Shown: piece after piece, positions 24,418 to 33,422 of the stretch
How the letters are laid out: each line of letters starts with the position of its first letter
How positions within the stretch are numbered: position 1 is the stretch's first letter
NCBI GenBank assembly: GCA_038258415.1
Contig: JBBSPY010000003.1
Coordinates: 1 to 46,144 of the forward strand
From: Schlegelella_A sp038258415
GTDB taxonomy: Bacteria; Pseudomonadota; Gammaproteobacteria; Burkholderiales; Burkholderiaceae_C
Reading direction: 5' to 3'
Length of the DNA: 46,144 nt
The notes under the pieces: model-generated
Seen by the model: only the letters and a program-made list of their open reading frames with translations
What the model was told of the DNA's origin: nothing
The model's database searches: none
Translations under genes and position numbers: made by a program

Positions 24418-25491
24418 ATGGCAAGCGTCTCCATCCGTTCAGTGAAGAAGCGTTTCGGCGAGACCGAGGTGCTGCACGGCGTCTCCGTCGACATCGAGGA
24501 CGGGTCCTTCACCGTGCTGGTCGGCCCGTCGGGCTGCGGCAAGTCGACGCTGCTGCGCATGATCGCCGGGCTCGAGGAGATCTCGGGCGGCGAGATCCTG
24601 ATCGGCGATCGCACCGTCAACGACGTGCCGCCGAAAGAACGCGACATCGCGATGGTGTTCCAGAACTACGCGCTCTACCCGCACATGACGGTGCGCCAGA
24701 ACCTCGCGTTCTCGCTCATGCTCGCCAAGCAGGATCGCAAGACGATCGACCAGAAGGTCGGCCGCGCCGCCGAGATCCTGGCCCTCTCGGAGCTGCTCGA
24801 CCGCTACCCGCGCCAGCTCTCGGGCGGCCAGCGGCAGCGCGTGGCGATGGGCCGCGCGATCGTCCGCGACCCGCAGGTCTTCCTCTACGACGAGCCGCTC
24901 TCCAACCTCGACGCCAAGCTGCGCGTGGCGATGCGCGGCGAGCTGAAGGAGCTGCACCAGCGCCTGAGCACGACCTCGGTCTACGTCACCCACGACCAGA
25001 TCGAGGCGATGACGATGGGCGACCGCATCGTCGTCATGAAAGACGGCCGCATCGAGCAGATCGGCTCGCCGCTCGAGCTCTACGACCAGCCGTCCAACGT
25101 CTTCGTCGCCGGCTTCATCGGCTCGCCGGCGATGAACTTCGTTCCTGCGGTGTTGCGCCGGGAGAACGGTTCCGCCCGCCTCGAACTCGAGGACGGCACC
25201 CGGCTCGACGCGCCGCGCGAGGCCGGCGGAAGCGACGGACAGAGCGTCGTGCTCGGCACGCGCCCCGAGCACTTGCGCCTGGTGAGCGAAGGTGGCATCG
25301 CATCGCGAGTCGTCGTGCTCGAGCCGACCGGCGCCGACACCTTCGTGTCGTGCCGTCATGGTGCGGGCGAGGTCGCGGCGGTATTCCGCGAGCGCCATGC
25401 CTTCGCGCCGGGCAGCACCATCCACCTCGCCCCCGACCTCGACAAGGCGCACCTGTTCGACGCCGCGAGCGGCCAGCGCCTGGCCGCGTGA
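24418..25491 (+). CDS. Sugar ABC transporter ATP-binding protein (UgpC/MalK type)
   Basis: This 357-residue ATPase energises the importer encoded downstream. Walker A GPSGCGKST is at residues 36-44, the Q-loop in VFQNYALYPHM, the signature LSGGQRQRVAMGRAIV near 135, Walker B with the D-loop in VFLYDEPLSNLDAK and the switch His in YVTHDQIEAMTMGD. The C-terminal 120 residues form the OB-fold (TOBE) regulatory domain typical of UgpC/MalK proteins (FVAGFIGSPAMNF, LGTRPEHLRL). It is the first gene of the plus-strand transport operon, 130 bases from the divergent regulator. No clear ribosome site precedes the ATG. Confidence 0.96.
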   Translation: MASVSIRSVKKRFGETEVLHGVSVDIEDGSFTVLVGPSGCGKSTLLRMIAGLEEISGGEILIGDRTVNDVPPKERDIAMVFQNYALYPHMTVRQNLAFSLMLAKQDRKTIDQKVGRAAEILALSELLDRYPRQLSGGQRQRVAMGRAIVRDPQVFLYDEPLSNLDAKLRVAMRGELKELHQRLSTTSVYVTHDQIEAMTMGDRIVVMKDGRIEQIGSPLELYDQPSNVFVAGFIGSPAMNFVPAVLRRENGSARLELEDGTRLDAPREAGGSDGQSVVLGTRPEHLRLVSEGGIASRVVVLEPTGADTFVSCRHGAGEVAAVFRERHAFAPGSTIHLAPDLDKAHLFDAASGQRLAA

Positions 25492-25535
25492 CACGATTTC
25501 GTTCCCGACCCGCAAACCAGACGGAGACTTTGACC

Positions 25536-26867
25536 ATGACCGATCGCAACCCCAACCGCCGCCGCTTCCTCGAAGGCTCGGCCGGCATCGCCGCGACCGC
25601 CGGCCTCGGCGCCGGCTCGCTCTTCGCTCCGGCCGTGCAGGCGCAGACACTGGCGTTCAAGCCGGAGAAAGGTGCCAAGCTGCGCGTGCTGCGCTGGAGC
25701 CGCTTCGTGCAGGGCGACATCGACGCCTACATGGTCAACGTCAAGAAGTTCATCGACAAGACCGGCATCGAGGTCCGCGTCGACAACGAGGGCTGGGAAG
25801 ATGTGCGGCCGAAGGCCGCGGTCGCCGCCAATACGGGCGCCGGCCCCGACATCATCCTGTCGACCAACGACGACGCCAATCTCTACCCCGACAAGCTGCT
25901 CGACGTGACCGACCTCGCCGAGTATCTCGGCAAGAAGTACGGCGGCTGGTACCCGGCCGGACAGGCGTTCCTGAAGCCGGACGGCAAGAAGTGGATCGGG
26001 CTGCCGCTCGGCGCCGCCGGCGCGATGATGGTCTACCGCGAGAGCATGCTGAAGGCCGTCGGCTTCGACGCCTTCCCAAAGACCACGGACGACTTCCTGA
26101 AGATGATGAAGGCCCTGCACGACAAGGGCACACCCGGCGGCATGGCGCTCGGCCACGCCACCGGCGACGGCCTGTGGTGCAACTGGCTGATCTGGACCTT
26201 CGGCGGCAAGCTCGTCGACCAGAACAACAAGGTCGTCATCGACAGCCCGGAGACGATGAAAGCGCTCGAGTACGGCAAGGAGCTCTACGCGACCTTCATC
26301 CCCGGTACGCTGTCGTGGCTCGACTCGAACAACAACAAGGCCTTCCTCGACGGTCAGATCTCGGTCACCAACAACGGCATCTCGATCTATGTCGCCGCGA
26401 AAAACTCTACTGATCCGAAGCTCCAGGCGATCGCCGCCGACATCCAGCACGCCGTCTACCCCATCGGCCCTGTCGGCGTACCGACCGAGTCAACGATCTT
26501 CTTCAATCAGATGATCATGAAGTACACGAAGTACCCGCAGGCGGCGAAGGCGTTCCTGCAGTTCATGATGGAACGGGAGCAATTCGCGCCTTGGCTGACC
26601 GGTGCCCAGGCCTACGTCGCGACGCCGCTCGACGGCTACTCGAAGCTGCCGGTGTGGACCGACGATCCGAAGCGCGTTCCGTACCGCGATGCTGTCAAGA
26701 ACCTGCGGCCGGCAGGCTACGCCGGAAAGCTGGGCTACGCATCGGCGGGTGCGGCGGCCGATTTCATCGTCATCGACATGGTCGCCGAGGCGATCAGCGG
26801 CTCGAAGACGCCGAAGGAGGCGATGGAGCGGGCCCAGAAGCGCGCCGAGCGCTATTACAAAGTCTGA
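25536..26867 (+). CDS. Extracellular sugar-binding protein of the ABC importer
   Basis: This 443-residue periplasmic substrate-binding protein of the UgpB/MalE class (family 1) starts with a twin-arginine signal, NRRRFLEGSAGIAATAGLGA, with likely cleavage after AVQAQ. Mature features include GPDIILSTNDDANLYPDKLL, the hinge segment LPLGAAGAMMVYRESML and QISVTNNGISIY. GGAG precedes the ATG at a good distance. It lies 44 bases after the ATPase gene and 15 before the first permease gene. The bound sugar is not readable, but neighbouring dehydratase and dehydrogenases point to a sugar or sugar acid. Confidence 0.95.
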   Translation: MTDRNPNRRRFLEGSAGIAATAGLGAGSLFAPAVQAQTLAFKPEKGAKLRVLRWSRFVQGDIDAYMVNVKKFIDKTGIEVRVDNEGWEDVRPKAAVAANTGAGPDIILSTNDDANLYPDKLLDVTDLAEYLGKKYGGWYPAGQAFLKPDGKKWIGLPLGAAGAMMVYRESMLKAVGFDAFPKTTDDFLKMMKALHDKGTPGGMALGHATGDGLWCNWLIWTFGGKLVDQNNKVVIDSPETMKALEYGKELYATFIPGTLSWLDSNNNKAFLDGQISVTNNGISIYVAAKNSTDPKLQAIAADIQHAVYPIGPVGVPTESTIFFNQMIMKYTKYPQAAKAFLQFMMEREQFAPWLTGAQAYVATPLDGYSKLPVWTDDPKRVPYRDAVKNLRPAGYAGKLGYASAGAAADFIVIDMVAEAISGSKTPKEAMERAQKRAERYYKV

Positions 26868-26882
26868 CGACGCAAGGCGCTC

Positions 26883-27791
26883 GTGACCGTCCTGGAGCGG
26901 CTGCAGAACAGCCGCAACGCCCTCGGGCTGCTGTTCATGCTGCCCGCGGCGGTGTTGCTGCTGCTCTTTCTCACCTACCCACTCGGGCTCGGCGTGTGGC
27001 TGGGTTTCACCGATGCCAAGGTCGGGCGCCCCGGCGAGTGGATCGGCCTCGAGAACTACGAGTTCCTGTGGGGCGACGAGGTCACCCGGCTCGCCCTCTT
27101 CAACACGCTGCTGTACACCTCGGTGGCGTCGGTGTTGAAGTTCGTCCTCGGCCTGTGGCTGGCGCTGCTCCTCAACCGCAACATCCGCTTCAAGTCGTTC
27201 TTCCGCGCCGTCATCCTGCTGCCCTACATCGTGCCGACGGCGCTCTCGGCGATCGCGTTCTGGTGGCTGTACGACGCGCAGTTCTCGATCATCTCGTGGG
27301 CGCTCATGAAGCTCGGCCTGATCGACCGCTACATCGACTTCCTCGGTGATCCCTGGAACGCGCGCTGGTCGGTGATCGCGGCCAACGTCTGGCGCGGCAT
27401 CCCGTTCGTCGCGATCACGCTGCTCGCCGGGCTCCAGACCATCTCACCTTCGTACTACGAAGCGTCGGCCATCGACGGCGCGAGCCGCTGGCAGCAGTTC
27501 CGCCACGTCACGCTGCCGCTGCTCACGCCGATCATCGCCGTCGTGATGACGTTCTCGGTGCTCTTCACCTTCACCGATTTCCAGCTCATCTACGTCATCA
27601 CGCGCGGCGGCCCGCTCAACGCCACCCATCTGATGGCCACGCTCGCGTTCCAACGGGCCATCAACGGCGGCGCGCTGGGCGAGGGCGCGGCGATCTCGAT
27701 CGCGATGGTGCCCTTCCTCCTGGCGTCGATCCTGGTGAGCTACTACGGCCTGCAGCGGCGGCGATGGCAGCAGGGCGGGGCGGACAAGTGA
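26883..27791 (+). CDS. Sugar ABC transporter permease (MalF/UgpA type)
   Basis: This 302-residue inner-membrane permease starts at GTG 26883 and has six predicted membrane segments; the first is LLFMLPAAVLLLLFLTYPLG. The EAA coupling loop is EASAIDGASRWQQFRHVTLP, which contacts the ATPase. It lies 15 bases after the binding-protein gene and its stop overlaps the next permease start by four bases, so the two subunits are made in step. Confidence 0.95.
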   Translation: MTVLERLQNSRNALGLLFMLPAAVLLLLFLTYPLGLGVWLGFTDAKVGRPGEWIGLENYEFLWGDEVTRLALFNTLLYTSVASVLKFVLGLWLALLLNRNIRFKSFFRAVILLPYIVPTALSAIAFWWLYDAQFSIISWALMKLGLIDRYIDFLGDPWNARWSVIAANVWRGIPFVAITLLAGLQTISPSYYEASAIDGASRWQQFRHVTLPLLTPIIAVVMTFSVLFTFTDFQLIYVITRGGPLNATHLMATLAFQRAINGGALGEGAAISIAMVPFLLASILVSYYGLQRRRWQQGGADK

Positions 27792-28663
27792 GCGACCCCA
27801 ACGCCGCCGACAGCGTCGGCATGTCCTACCTGGACACGCCGTCGCGCAAGTTCGTGACGGTGTATGCGCCGTTGCTCGTCTTCCTCTTCGTCCTGCTGTT
27901 TCCGTTCTACTGGATGGGCACGACATCGTTCAAGCCGGACAGCGAGCTGCTGTCGCGCGAGGGCAACCCGTTCTGGGTCCACGCGCCGACGCTCGATCAC
28001 TTTCACCACCTGTTGTTCGAGACGTCGTTCCCGCAGTGGGCGTGGAACACCATCCTCGTCTCCGTCGTCGCGACGTTCATCTCGCTTGCCGCCTCGGTGT
28101 TCGCCGCCTACGCGATCGAGCGGCTGCGCTTCCGTGGCTCGCGGCAGTCGGGGCTGGCGATCTTCCTGGCGTACCTGGTGCCGCCCTCGATCCTCTTCAT
28201 CCCGCTGGCGGCGATCGTCTTCAAGCTCGGCCTGTTCGACACGCGCTGGGCGCTCATCCTCACCTATCCGACGTTCCTGATCCCGTTCTGCACCTGGCTG
28301 CTGATGGGCTACTTCCGCTCGATCCCCTACGAGCTCGAGGAATGCGCGCTGATCGACGGTGCGAATCGCTGGCAGATCCTCACCAAGATCGTGCTGCCGC
28401 TGGCGGTGCCGGGGCTCATCTCGGCCGGCATCTTCGCCTTCACGCTGAGCTGGAACGAGTTCATCTACGCGCTGACGTTCATCTCGTCATCGGAGTCGAA
28501 GACGCTGCCGGTCGGCGTCGTCACGGAACTGGTCGAGGGCGACATCTACCACTGGGGGCCGTTGATGGCCGGGGCATTGCTCGGGTCGCTGCCGGTGGCG
28601 TTCGTGTACTCGTTTTTCGTCGAGTACTACGTTTCCGGCATGACGGGGTCGGTGAAGGAGTAG
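27788..28663 (+). CDS. Sugar ABC transporter permease (MalG/UgpE type)
   Basis: This 291-residue permease is the second membrane subunit. I take the GTG at 27788, which overlaps the previous stop (GTGA); an ATG at 27821 (MSYLDTPSRKF) is also possible. Six membrane segments are evident (VTVYAPLLVFLFVLLFPFYW is the first), with the coupling loop EECALIDGANRWQILTKIVL. It closes the transporter operon, and repeat copy 3 lies in the 206 bases before the dehydratase gene. Confidence 0.94.
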   Translation: MSDPNAADSVGMSYLDTPSRKFVTVYAPLLVFLFVLLFPFYWMGTTSFKPDSELLSREGNPFWVHAPTLDHFHHLLFETSFPQWAWNTILVSVVATFISLAASVFAAYAIERLRFRGSRQSGLAIFLAYLVPPSILFIPLAAIVFKLGLFDTRWALILTYPTFLIPFCTWLLMGYFRSIPYELEECALIDGANRWQILTKIVLPLAVPGLISAGIFAFTLSWNEFIYALTFISSSESKTLPVGVVTELVEGDIYHWGPLMAGALLGSLPVAFVYSFFVEYYVSGMTGSVKE

Positions 28664-28680
28664 ATGGGTGGCAGCAAGCG

Positions 28681-28795
28681 GGATCGGGGCAGCGGCGGGC
28701 CCTGCCCAGCTCCATGTCCCCCGGCGACCGCCAGACTACTGGCGCTCGCCTCCTCCTTAACTTCCGCTGGGCAGGGCCCGCGACTGCCCCGATCC
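28681..28795 (+). repeat. Nested palindromic repeat element, copy 3
   Basis: The outer arms 28681-28709 and 28767-28795 pair at 27 of 29 positions. The core has CATGTCCCCCG (28713-28723) and CTCCTCCT (28750-28757). The inner stem GCGACCGCCAG/CTGGCGCTCGC (28724-28749) differs from copies 1 and 2 yet still pairs with one mismatch around an ACTA loop. It sits between the last permease gene and the dehydratase gene, where an RNA fold could attenuate or stabilise the transcript. Confidence 0.85.
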
Positions 28796-28869
28796 TGAAC
28801 CAGCGCATCGCATGAAGCGGCTCGTGCTGCTAACCGCGACCGCGAGCAGCACCCATTCAGAGGCCAGAG

Positions 28870-30606
28870 ATGACACAGAGCAAGAAGCGCGACCCCAAGA
28901 CCCTCCGCAGCCAGCAGTGGTTCGGCCGCCAGGACCGCGACGGCTTCGCCTATCGCAGCTGGGTCAAGGGCAAGGGCGTGCCGCACGACCAGTTCGACGG
29001 CCGGCCCGTGATCGGGATCTGCAACACCTTCTCGGAGCTTACGCCGTGCAACTCGCACTTCCGCACCATCGCGGAGGAGGTGAAGAAGGGCGTCTACGAA
29101 GCGGGCGGATTTCCGCTTGAGTTCCCGGTGATGTCACTCGGCGAGACGCTGCTCCGGCCGACGGCGATGCTCTACCGCAACCTCGCGTCGATGGATGTCG
29201 AGGAGTCGATCCGCGGCAACCCGATCGACGGTGTCGTGCTGCTGATGGGGTGCGACAAGACGACGCCGGCGCTGGTGATGGGCGCCTCGAGCGTCGACCT
29301 GCCGACGATCGGCGTCTCCGGCGGGCCGATGCTCAACGGCAAGTGGCGCGGGCAGGAACTGGGGTCGGGTACGGGCGTGTGGAGCATGAGCGAGCAGGTG
29401 CGTGCCGGCACGCTCAAGCTCGCCGATTTCTTCGACGCCGAGAGCTGCATGCACCGCAGCCACGGCCACTGCATGACGATGGGCACGGCGAGCACGATGG
29501 CGTCGATGGTCGAGGCGCTCGGACTCGGCCTGCCGGGCAACGCCGCGTACCCCGCGGTCGACGGCCGGCGCAACGTGCTGGCGCGCATGGCGGGGCGGCG
29601 CATCGTCGACATGGTCCACGAGGACCAGGTGCTGTCGACGATCCTCACCCGTCAGGCCTTCGAGAACGCGATCGTCGCGCTCGCCGGCATCGGCGGCTCG
29701 ACCAACGCGGTGATCCACCTGATCGCGATCGCCGGGCGCATCGGCGTACAGCTCGGCATCGACGACTTCGAGACGATCGCAAGCCAGCTGCCGTGCCTGC
29801 TGAACCTGCAGCCGTCGGGCCAGCACCTGATGGAGGACTTCTGCTACGCCGGCGGCCTGTCGGTGGTGCTCAAGGAGCTCTCGCGCCACCTGCACCTCGA
29901 CGCGCGGACCGCCAACGGCAGGACGATCGGCGAGAACATCGCTGGCGCCGAGAACTACAACAGCGAGGTCATCAAGACCTACGACGCGCCGTTCAAGGCA
30001 CACGCCGGCATCGCCGTGCTGCGCGGCAACATCGCGCCGCGCGGCGCCATCATCAAGCCGAGCGCGGCAACGCCGGCGCTGATGCAGCACCGGGGCCGCG
30101 CCGTCGTCTTCGAGGACTCCGACGACTTCCACCGCCGCATCGACGACGAGGCGCTCGACGTCGACGAGACCTGCATCCTGGTGCTGAAGAACTGCGGGCC
30201 GAAGGGCTATCCCGGCATGGCCGAGGTCGGCAACATGCCGCTGCCGCCGAAGGTGCTGAAGAAGGGCATCACCGACATGGTCCGCATCAGCGACGCGCGC
30301 ATGAGCGGAACGGCCTACGGCACGGTCGTGCTGCACACGGCCCCCGAGGCTGCCGCCGGCGGGCCGCTCGCCGCCGTGAGGAACGGCGACATGATCGAGC
30401 TCGACGTCGCTGGCCGTCGCCTGCACCTCGACATCGGCGACGCCGAGCTCGCGGCACGGATGCAGGACTGGAAGCCGCCGGAGCCGCCGCTCAAGAGCGG
30501 CTACTGGAAGCTCTACATCGACCACGTGCTGCAGGCCGACCAGGGCGCCGACCTCGACTTTCTCGTCGGCAAGCGCGGCGCGTTCGTGCCGAAGGACAAC
30601 CACTGA
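28870..30606 (+). CDS. IlvD/Edd-family sugar-acid dehydratase
   Basis: This 578-residue Fe-S dehydratase removes water from a polyhydroxy acid to give a 2-keto-3-deoxy acid. The three expected cluster cysteines are present: Cys51 (GICNTFSE), Cys128 (MGCDKT) and Cys201 (HGHCMTMG). ISDARMSGTAYGT near the C-terminus holds the conserved Arg and Ser. The extended N-terminus (RSQQWFGRQDRDGFAYRSW) marks the pentonate/hexonate dehydratase branch (L-arabonate, D-xylonate and similar), not IlvD itself. It follows the sugar importer and repeat copy 3 on the same strand, which supports uptake and dehydration in one pathway. The exact acid is unknown. Confidence 0.93.
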   Translation: MTQSKKRDPKTLRSQQWFGRQDRDGFAYRSWVKGKGVPHDQFDGRPVIGICNTFSELTPCNSHFRTIAEEVKKGVYEAGGFPLEFPVMSLGETLLRPTAMLYRNLASMDVEESIRGNPIDGVVLLMGCDKTTPALVMGASSVDLPTIGVSGGPMLNGKWRGQELGSGTGVWSMSEQVRAGTLKLADFFDAESCMHRSHGHCMTMGTASTMASMVEALGLGLPGNAAYPAVDGRRNVLARMAGRRIVDMVHEDQVLSTILTRQAFENAIVALAGIGGSTNAVIHLIAIAGRIGVQLGIDDFETIASQLPCLLNLQPSGQHLMEDFCYAGGLSVVLKELSRHLHLDARTANGRTIGENIAGAENYNSEVIKTYDAPFKAHAGIAVLRGNIAPRGAIIKPSAATPALMQHRGRAVVFEDSDDFHRRIDDEALDVDETCILVLKNCGPKGYPGMAEVGNMPLPPKVLKKGITDMVRISDARMSGTAYGTVVLHTAPEAAAGGPLAAVRNGDMIELDVAGRRLHLDIGDAELAARMQDWKPPEPPLKSGYWKLYIDHVLQADQGADLDFLVGKRGAFVPKDNH

Positions 30607-30621
30607 GGCCGAGCGGCGCGG

Positions 30622-32766
30622 TCAGTCCGGCCGTGCCAGCTTGCTCCACGCCCACGCCAGCCGCATCGCCGCGATGCGGGCGCGCTGCTCGTTGTCGGCC
30701 GCGCCAGCGTGGCCGCCTTCGATGTTCTCGTAGATCAGCACGTCGTCGCCGAACGCGAGCATCCTGGCGGCCATCTTGCGTGCGTGACCGGGGTGGACGC
30801 GGTCGTCGCGCGTCGAGGTGGTGAAGAAGACAGGCGGGTAGTGCTTGCCGGCCTGGACGTTCTGGTACGGGCTGTAGCGCGAGATCCAGGCCCATTGCTC
30901 GGGGATGTCGGGGTCGCCGTATTCGCCCATCCACGACGCGCCGGCGAGCAGCTTCGAATAGCGCTTCATGTCGAGCAGCGGCTGCTCGACGATGACGGCG
31001 CCGAACAGTTCGGGCCGCTGCACCATCACCGCGCCGACGAGCAGTCCGCCGTTGCTGCCGCCCTGTATGCCGAGGTGCGCCGGGCTGGTGACGCGGCGTG
31101 CGATCAGGTCTTCGGCGACGGCGATGAAGTCGTCGTAGCTCCTCTGCCTGTGCTCGCGGATGGCCGCGTCGTGCCAGGCTGGCCCGAACTCACCGCCGCC
31201 GCGGATGTTGGCCAGCACGAACGCGCCACCGCGCTCGATCCAGCCGGCGCCGAACGAATTCGGGTAGAACGGCTGGACCGAGACCTCGAAGCCGCCGTAC
31301 CCGTAGAGCAGCGTCGGCAGCTTGCCGTCGCCGTGGGCCGGATCGGCACCCTTTGGAAAGACGATGAAGTAGGGAATCTTCGTGCCGTCCTTCGAGGTGG
31401 CGAAGCGCTGCTCGACGTGCGTTCCGGTCGCATCGAAGAGGGGCTTGCGGGCTTTCATCGGCGTGATGCGACCGGTTGTCGCGTCGAGCAGCGAGAGCGT
31501 GTCCGGCTGCGTGAAGCCGACGTACTGCATGAGCAGCGATTCGCCGAGGTCGACGGCCGCGCCGTCGAGCACCGGGTCGTAGAGCGATCGCAGGCCGATC
31601 GTGCCCGCAGATGGCGTGCGGATGTCGCGCTGCGCGAAGGCCGGGTCGTCGCGCTTCCATTCGACCAGCCGGCTCGACACGTTGTCGAGCACATGGCCGA
31701 CGATGCGGCTGCGCGTCAGCGTCCAGCCGTCGAGGGCGCGTGATGGCGTCGGCTCGAACAGCACGTGCGCTCGCACCGCACCATCTTCGAGGAAGGCGGC
31801 CGCGTCGAGGGCGAGCAGGGTTCCGGGCCCGTAGGTCGTTGAGCCGAGCGCCAGCGGCTCGCGCGGCTTGACGAGCAGCTTGTCGCCGGCGAAGCCGAGG
31901 TCGACGCTGTCGGGGAGCGCGATCGGCACGAAGGTGTCGCCGCGAAGCAGGAAGCGTTGCGTCCTGCGCGTCGAGACTTCGCGTTCGGCGATGACGCGTG
32001 GTCGGCCGGCGGTCCGATCGACGGCGATGCCGGCGCCGATGTCGGCCCGTCCGACCTCGAAGACGACAGGCGCGTCGGTCAGCGGCGTCCCGCGCTTCCA
32101 GCGCCTGACCTGGCGTGGGTATCCGGATTCGGTGAGCGAGCCGGGGCCGGTGTCGGTGAGCACGTAGATCGTGTCGGCGTCGATCCACGCGACCTGCGAC
32201 TTCGCTTCGGGCAGCGTGAACCCGTTGCCGACGACAAAGCGCTTCGCATCGACGTCGAACTCGCGCACGACGGCGGCATCGGCGCCGCCACGAGAGAGCG
32301 ACAGCAGGCAGCGCCGCTGCGTCGGAGGCAGGCACTCGGTGCCCTTCAACACCCAGTTCTCGTGTTCCGCAGCACCGAGCGCGTCGAGGTCGAGCACCGT
32401 TTCCCAAGGCGGATCGGCCTCGCGATAGCGCGCGAGCGTCGTGCGGCGAAGCAGCCCGCGCGGGTTGAGCGGGTCCTGCCAGAGGTTGTAGAGCCAGGCG
32501 CCGTGGCGTGTCACGGCCGGGATGCGATCGGTGGCGTCGAAGACGGCGAGCATGCGACGGTGCAGCGTCTCGTAGCCGGGGAGCGAGGTGATGGCGTGTT
32601 CGGCGTCGGCGTTGCGTGCCTTGACCCAGTCGAGCGCTCGTTCGCCGGCCACGTCCTCCAGCCAGAGGTAGGGATCGCCTGCGGCCGCGGGCGCGCCGGC
32701 GGCCGCGCTGCCGATGGAAAGACTCATGAGTGCGAGGGCTGCCTGGGTGAAGAAGCGTGAAGTCAT
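30622..32766 (-). CDS. Prolyl oligopeptidase family serine peptidase, exported
   Basis: This 714-residue S9A-family enzyme has a signal peptide (MTSRFFTQAALALMSLSIGS, cleavage near residue 30). Next come DPYLWLEDVAGERALDWV and a beta-propeller of about 350 residues, then the C-terminal hydrolase domain. The triad is Ser571 in GGSNGGLLV, an Asp in TRDDRVHP (654/655) and His686 in EGGHAG. Related enzymes cut short proline-containing peptides; the signal implies periplasmic or secreted action. It is convergent with the dehydratase gene (15 bases between stops) and looks monocistronic. Confidence 0.94.
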   Translation of the reverse strand: MTSRFFTQAALALMSLSIGSAAAGAPAAAGDPYLWLEDVAGERALDWVKARNADAEHAITSLPGYETLHRRMLAVFDATDRIPAVTRHGAWLYNLWQDPLNPRGLLRRTTLARYREADPPWETVLDLDALGAAEHENWVLKGTECLPPTQRRCLLSLSRGGADAAVVREFDVDAKRFVVGNGFTLPEAKSQVAWIDADTIYVLTDTGPGSLTESGYPRQVRRWKRGTPLTDAPVVFEVGRADIGAGIAVDRTAGRPRVIAEREVSTRRTQRFLLRGDTFVPIALPDSVDLGFAGDKLLVKPREPLALGSTTYGPGTLLALDAAAFLEDGAVRAHVLFEPTPSRALDGWTLTRSRIVGHVLDNVSSRLVEWKRDDPAFAQRDIRTPSAGTIGLRSLYDPVLDGAAVDLGESLLMQYVGFTQPDTLSLLDATTGRITPMKARKPLFDATGTHVEQRFATSKDGTKIPYFIVFPKGADPAHGDGKLPTLLYGYGGFEVSVQPFYPNSFGAGWIERGGAFVLANIRGGGEFGPAWHDAAIREHRQRSYDDFIAVAEDLIARRVTSPAHLGIQGGSNGGLLVGAVMVQRPELFGAVIVEQPLLDMKRYSKLLAGASWMGEYGDPDIPEQWAWISRYSPYQNVQAGKHYPPVFFTTSTRDDRVHPGHARKMAARMLAFGDDVLIYENIEGGHAGAADNEQRARIAAMRLAWAWSKLARPD

Positions 32767-32869
32767 GGTGCGTGGGTGTTTCGGTGCGGTGGCCGAAGGC
32801 AAAGGAGTGCAGGACGACGCCCACCCGGGCCGGCGTCGTCGGCCGATGCCACCGCTCCGTGCGTTGAGC

Positions 32870-32909
32870 ATCATGTCAGGGTGACTGACTCCACCGGAGA
32901 AACATGATG
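32870..32909 (+). promoter_or_regulatory. Possible start-codon-blocking hairpin of the WXXGXW gene
   Basis: CATCATGT (32870-32877) is complementary to ACATGATG (32902-32909), which contains both in-frame ATG codons of the next gene; the ribosome site GGAG (32896-32899) lies in the loop. A transcript starting upstream of 32870 could hide its start codon. Only eight pairs with a 24-base loop, so it is tentative. Confidence 0.25.
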
Positions 32910-33407
32910 ATCCGAATCCACCACAAGGCGGGCGTTCTCGCCGCCATCGTCCTTGCTGCCAGTGCGGCCACCTCCGCCCTGGCCGCGCCACTCAGCGTTG
33001 ACGTTCGCATCGGCCCGCCGCCGGTGCGCTACGAGGCTGTTCCAGCGCCGCGTGCGGGCCACGTCTGGACCCCTGGCTACTGGGACTGGCAGCGCAATCG
33101 CCACCACTGGGTGGCGGGAACGTGGGTTTCAGCACGCCCCGGCTATGTCTACGCCCAGCCGACCTGGGTGAACAGCGGCGGACGATGGCACCTCTACCGC
33201 GGCGCATGGGCCCGCGGTGGCGGCGATCGCGACCACGACGGCATCCCGAACCGCTACGACCGTCACGATGACCGTGGCCGCGTTCGAGGCCGCCCCGGAC
33301 GGGACCGTGACCACGACGGCATCCCGAACCGCTACGACCGTGATCGTGACGGAGACGGGATCCGCAACGGGCGCGACCGACATCCCAACAATCCGAATCG
33401 CCGCTGA
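32904..33407 (+). CDS. WXXGXW-repeat (YXWGXW) envelope protein with Asp-rich repeats
   Basis: This 167-residue protein has a signal peptide (AGVLAAIVLAASAATSALAA) followed by the paired aromatic motifs GHVWTPGYWDW and HHWVAGTWVSARPGY, then GGRWHLYRGAW. This is the WXXGXW (YXWGXW) repeat family of surface or periplasmic proteins common in Betaproteobacteria. The C-terminus is unusual: DRDHDGIPNRYDR occurs twice and a third variant, DRDGDGIRNGRDR, follows. These resemble calcium-binding thrombospondin type 3 or EF-like repeats. The second ATG (32907) has better spacing from GGAG than the first. Function unknown. Confidence 0.85.
   Translation: MMIRIHHKAGVLAAIVLAASAATSALAAPLSVDVRIGPPPVRYEAVPAPRAGHVWTPGYWDWQRNRHHWVAGTWVSARPGYVYAQPTWVNSGGRWHLYRGAWARGGGDRDHDGIPNRYDRHDDRGRVRGRPGRDRDHDGIPNRYDRDRDGDGIRNGRDRHPNNPNRR
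33231..33341 (+). repeat. Two identical 33-bp in-frame direct repeats
   Basis: 33231-33263 and 33309-33341 are identical and lie 78 bases apart, so both code DHDGIPNRYDR in the same frame. Identity at silent positions points to a recent duplication inside the gene or to gene conversion. Confidence 0.8.
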
Positions 33408-33422
33408 TCGTCGACGCTGAGT

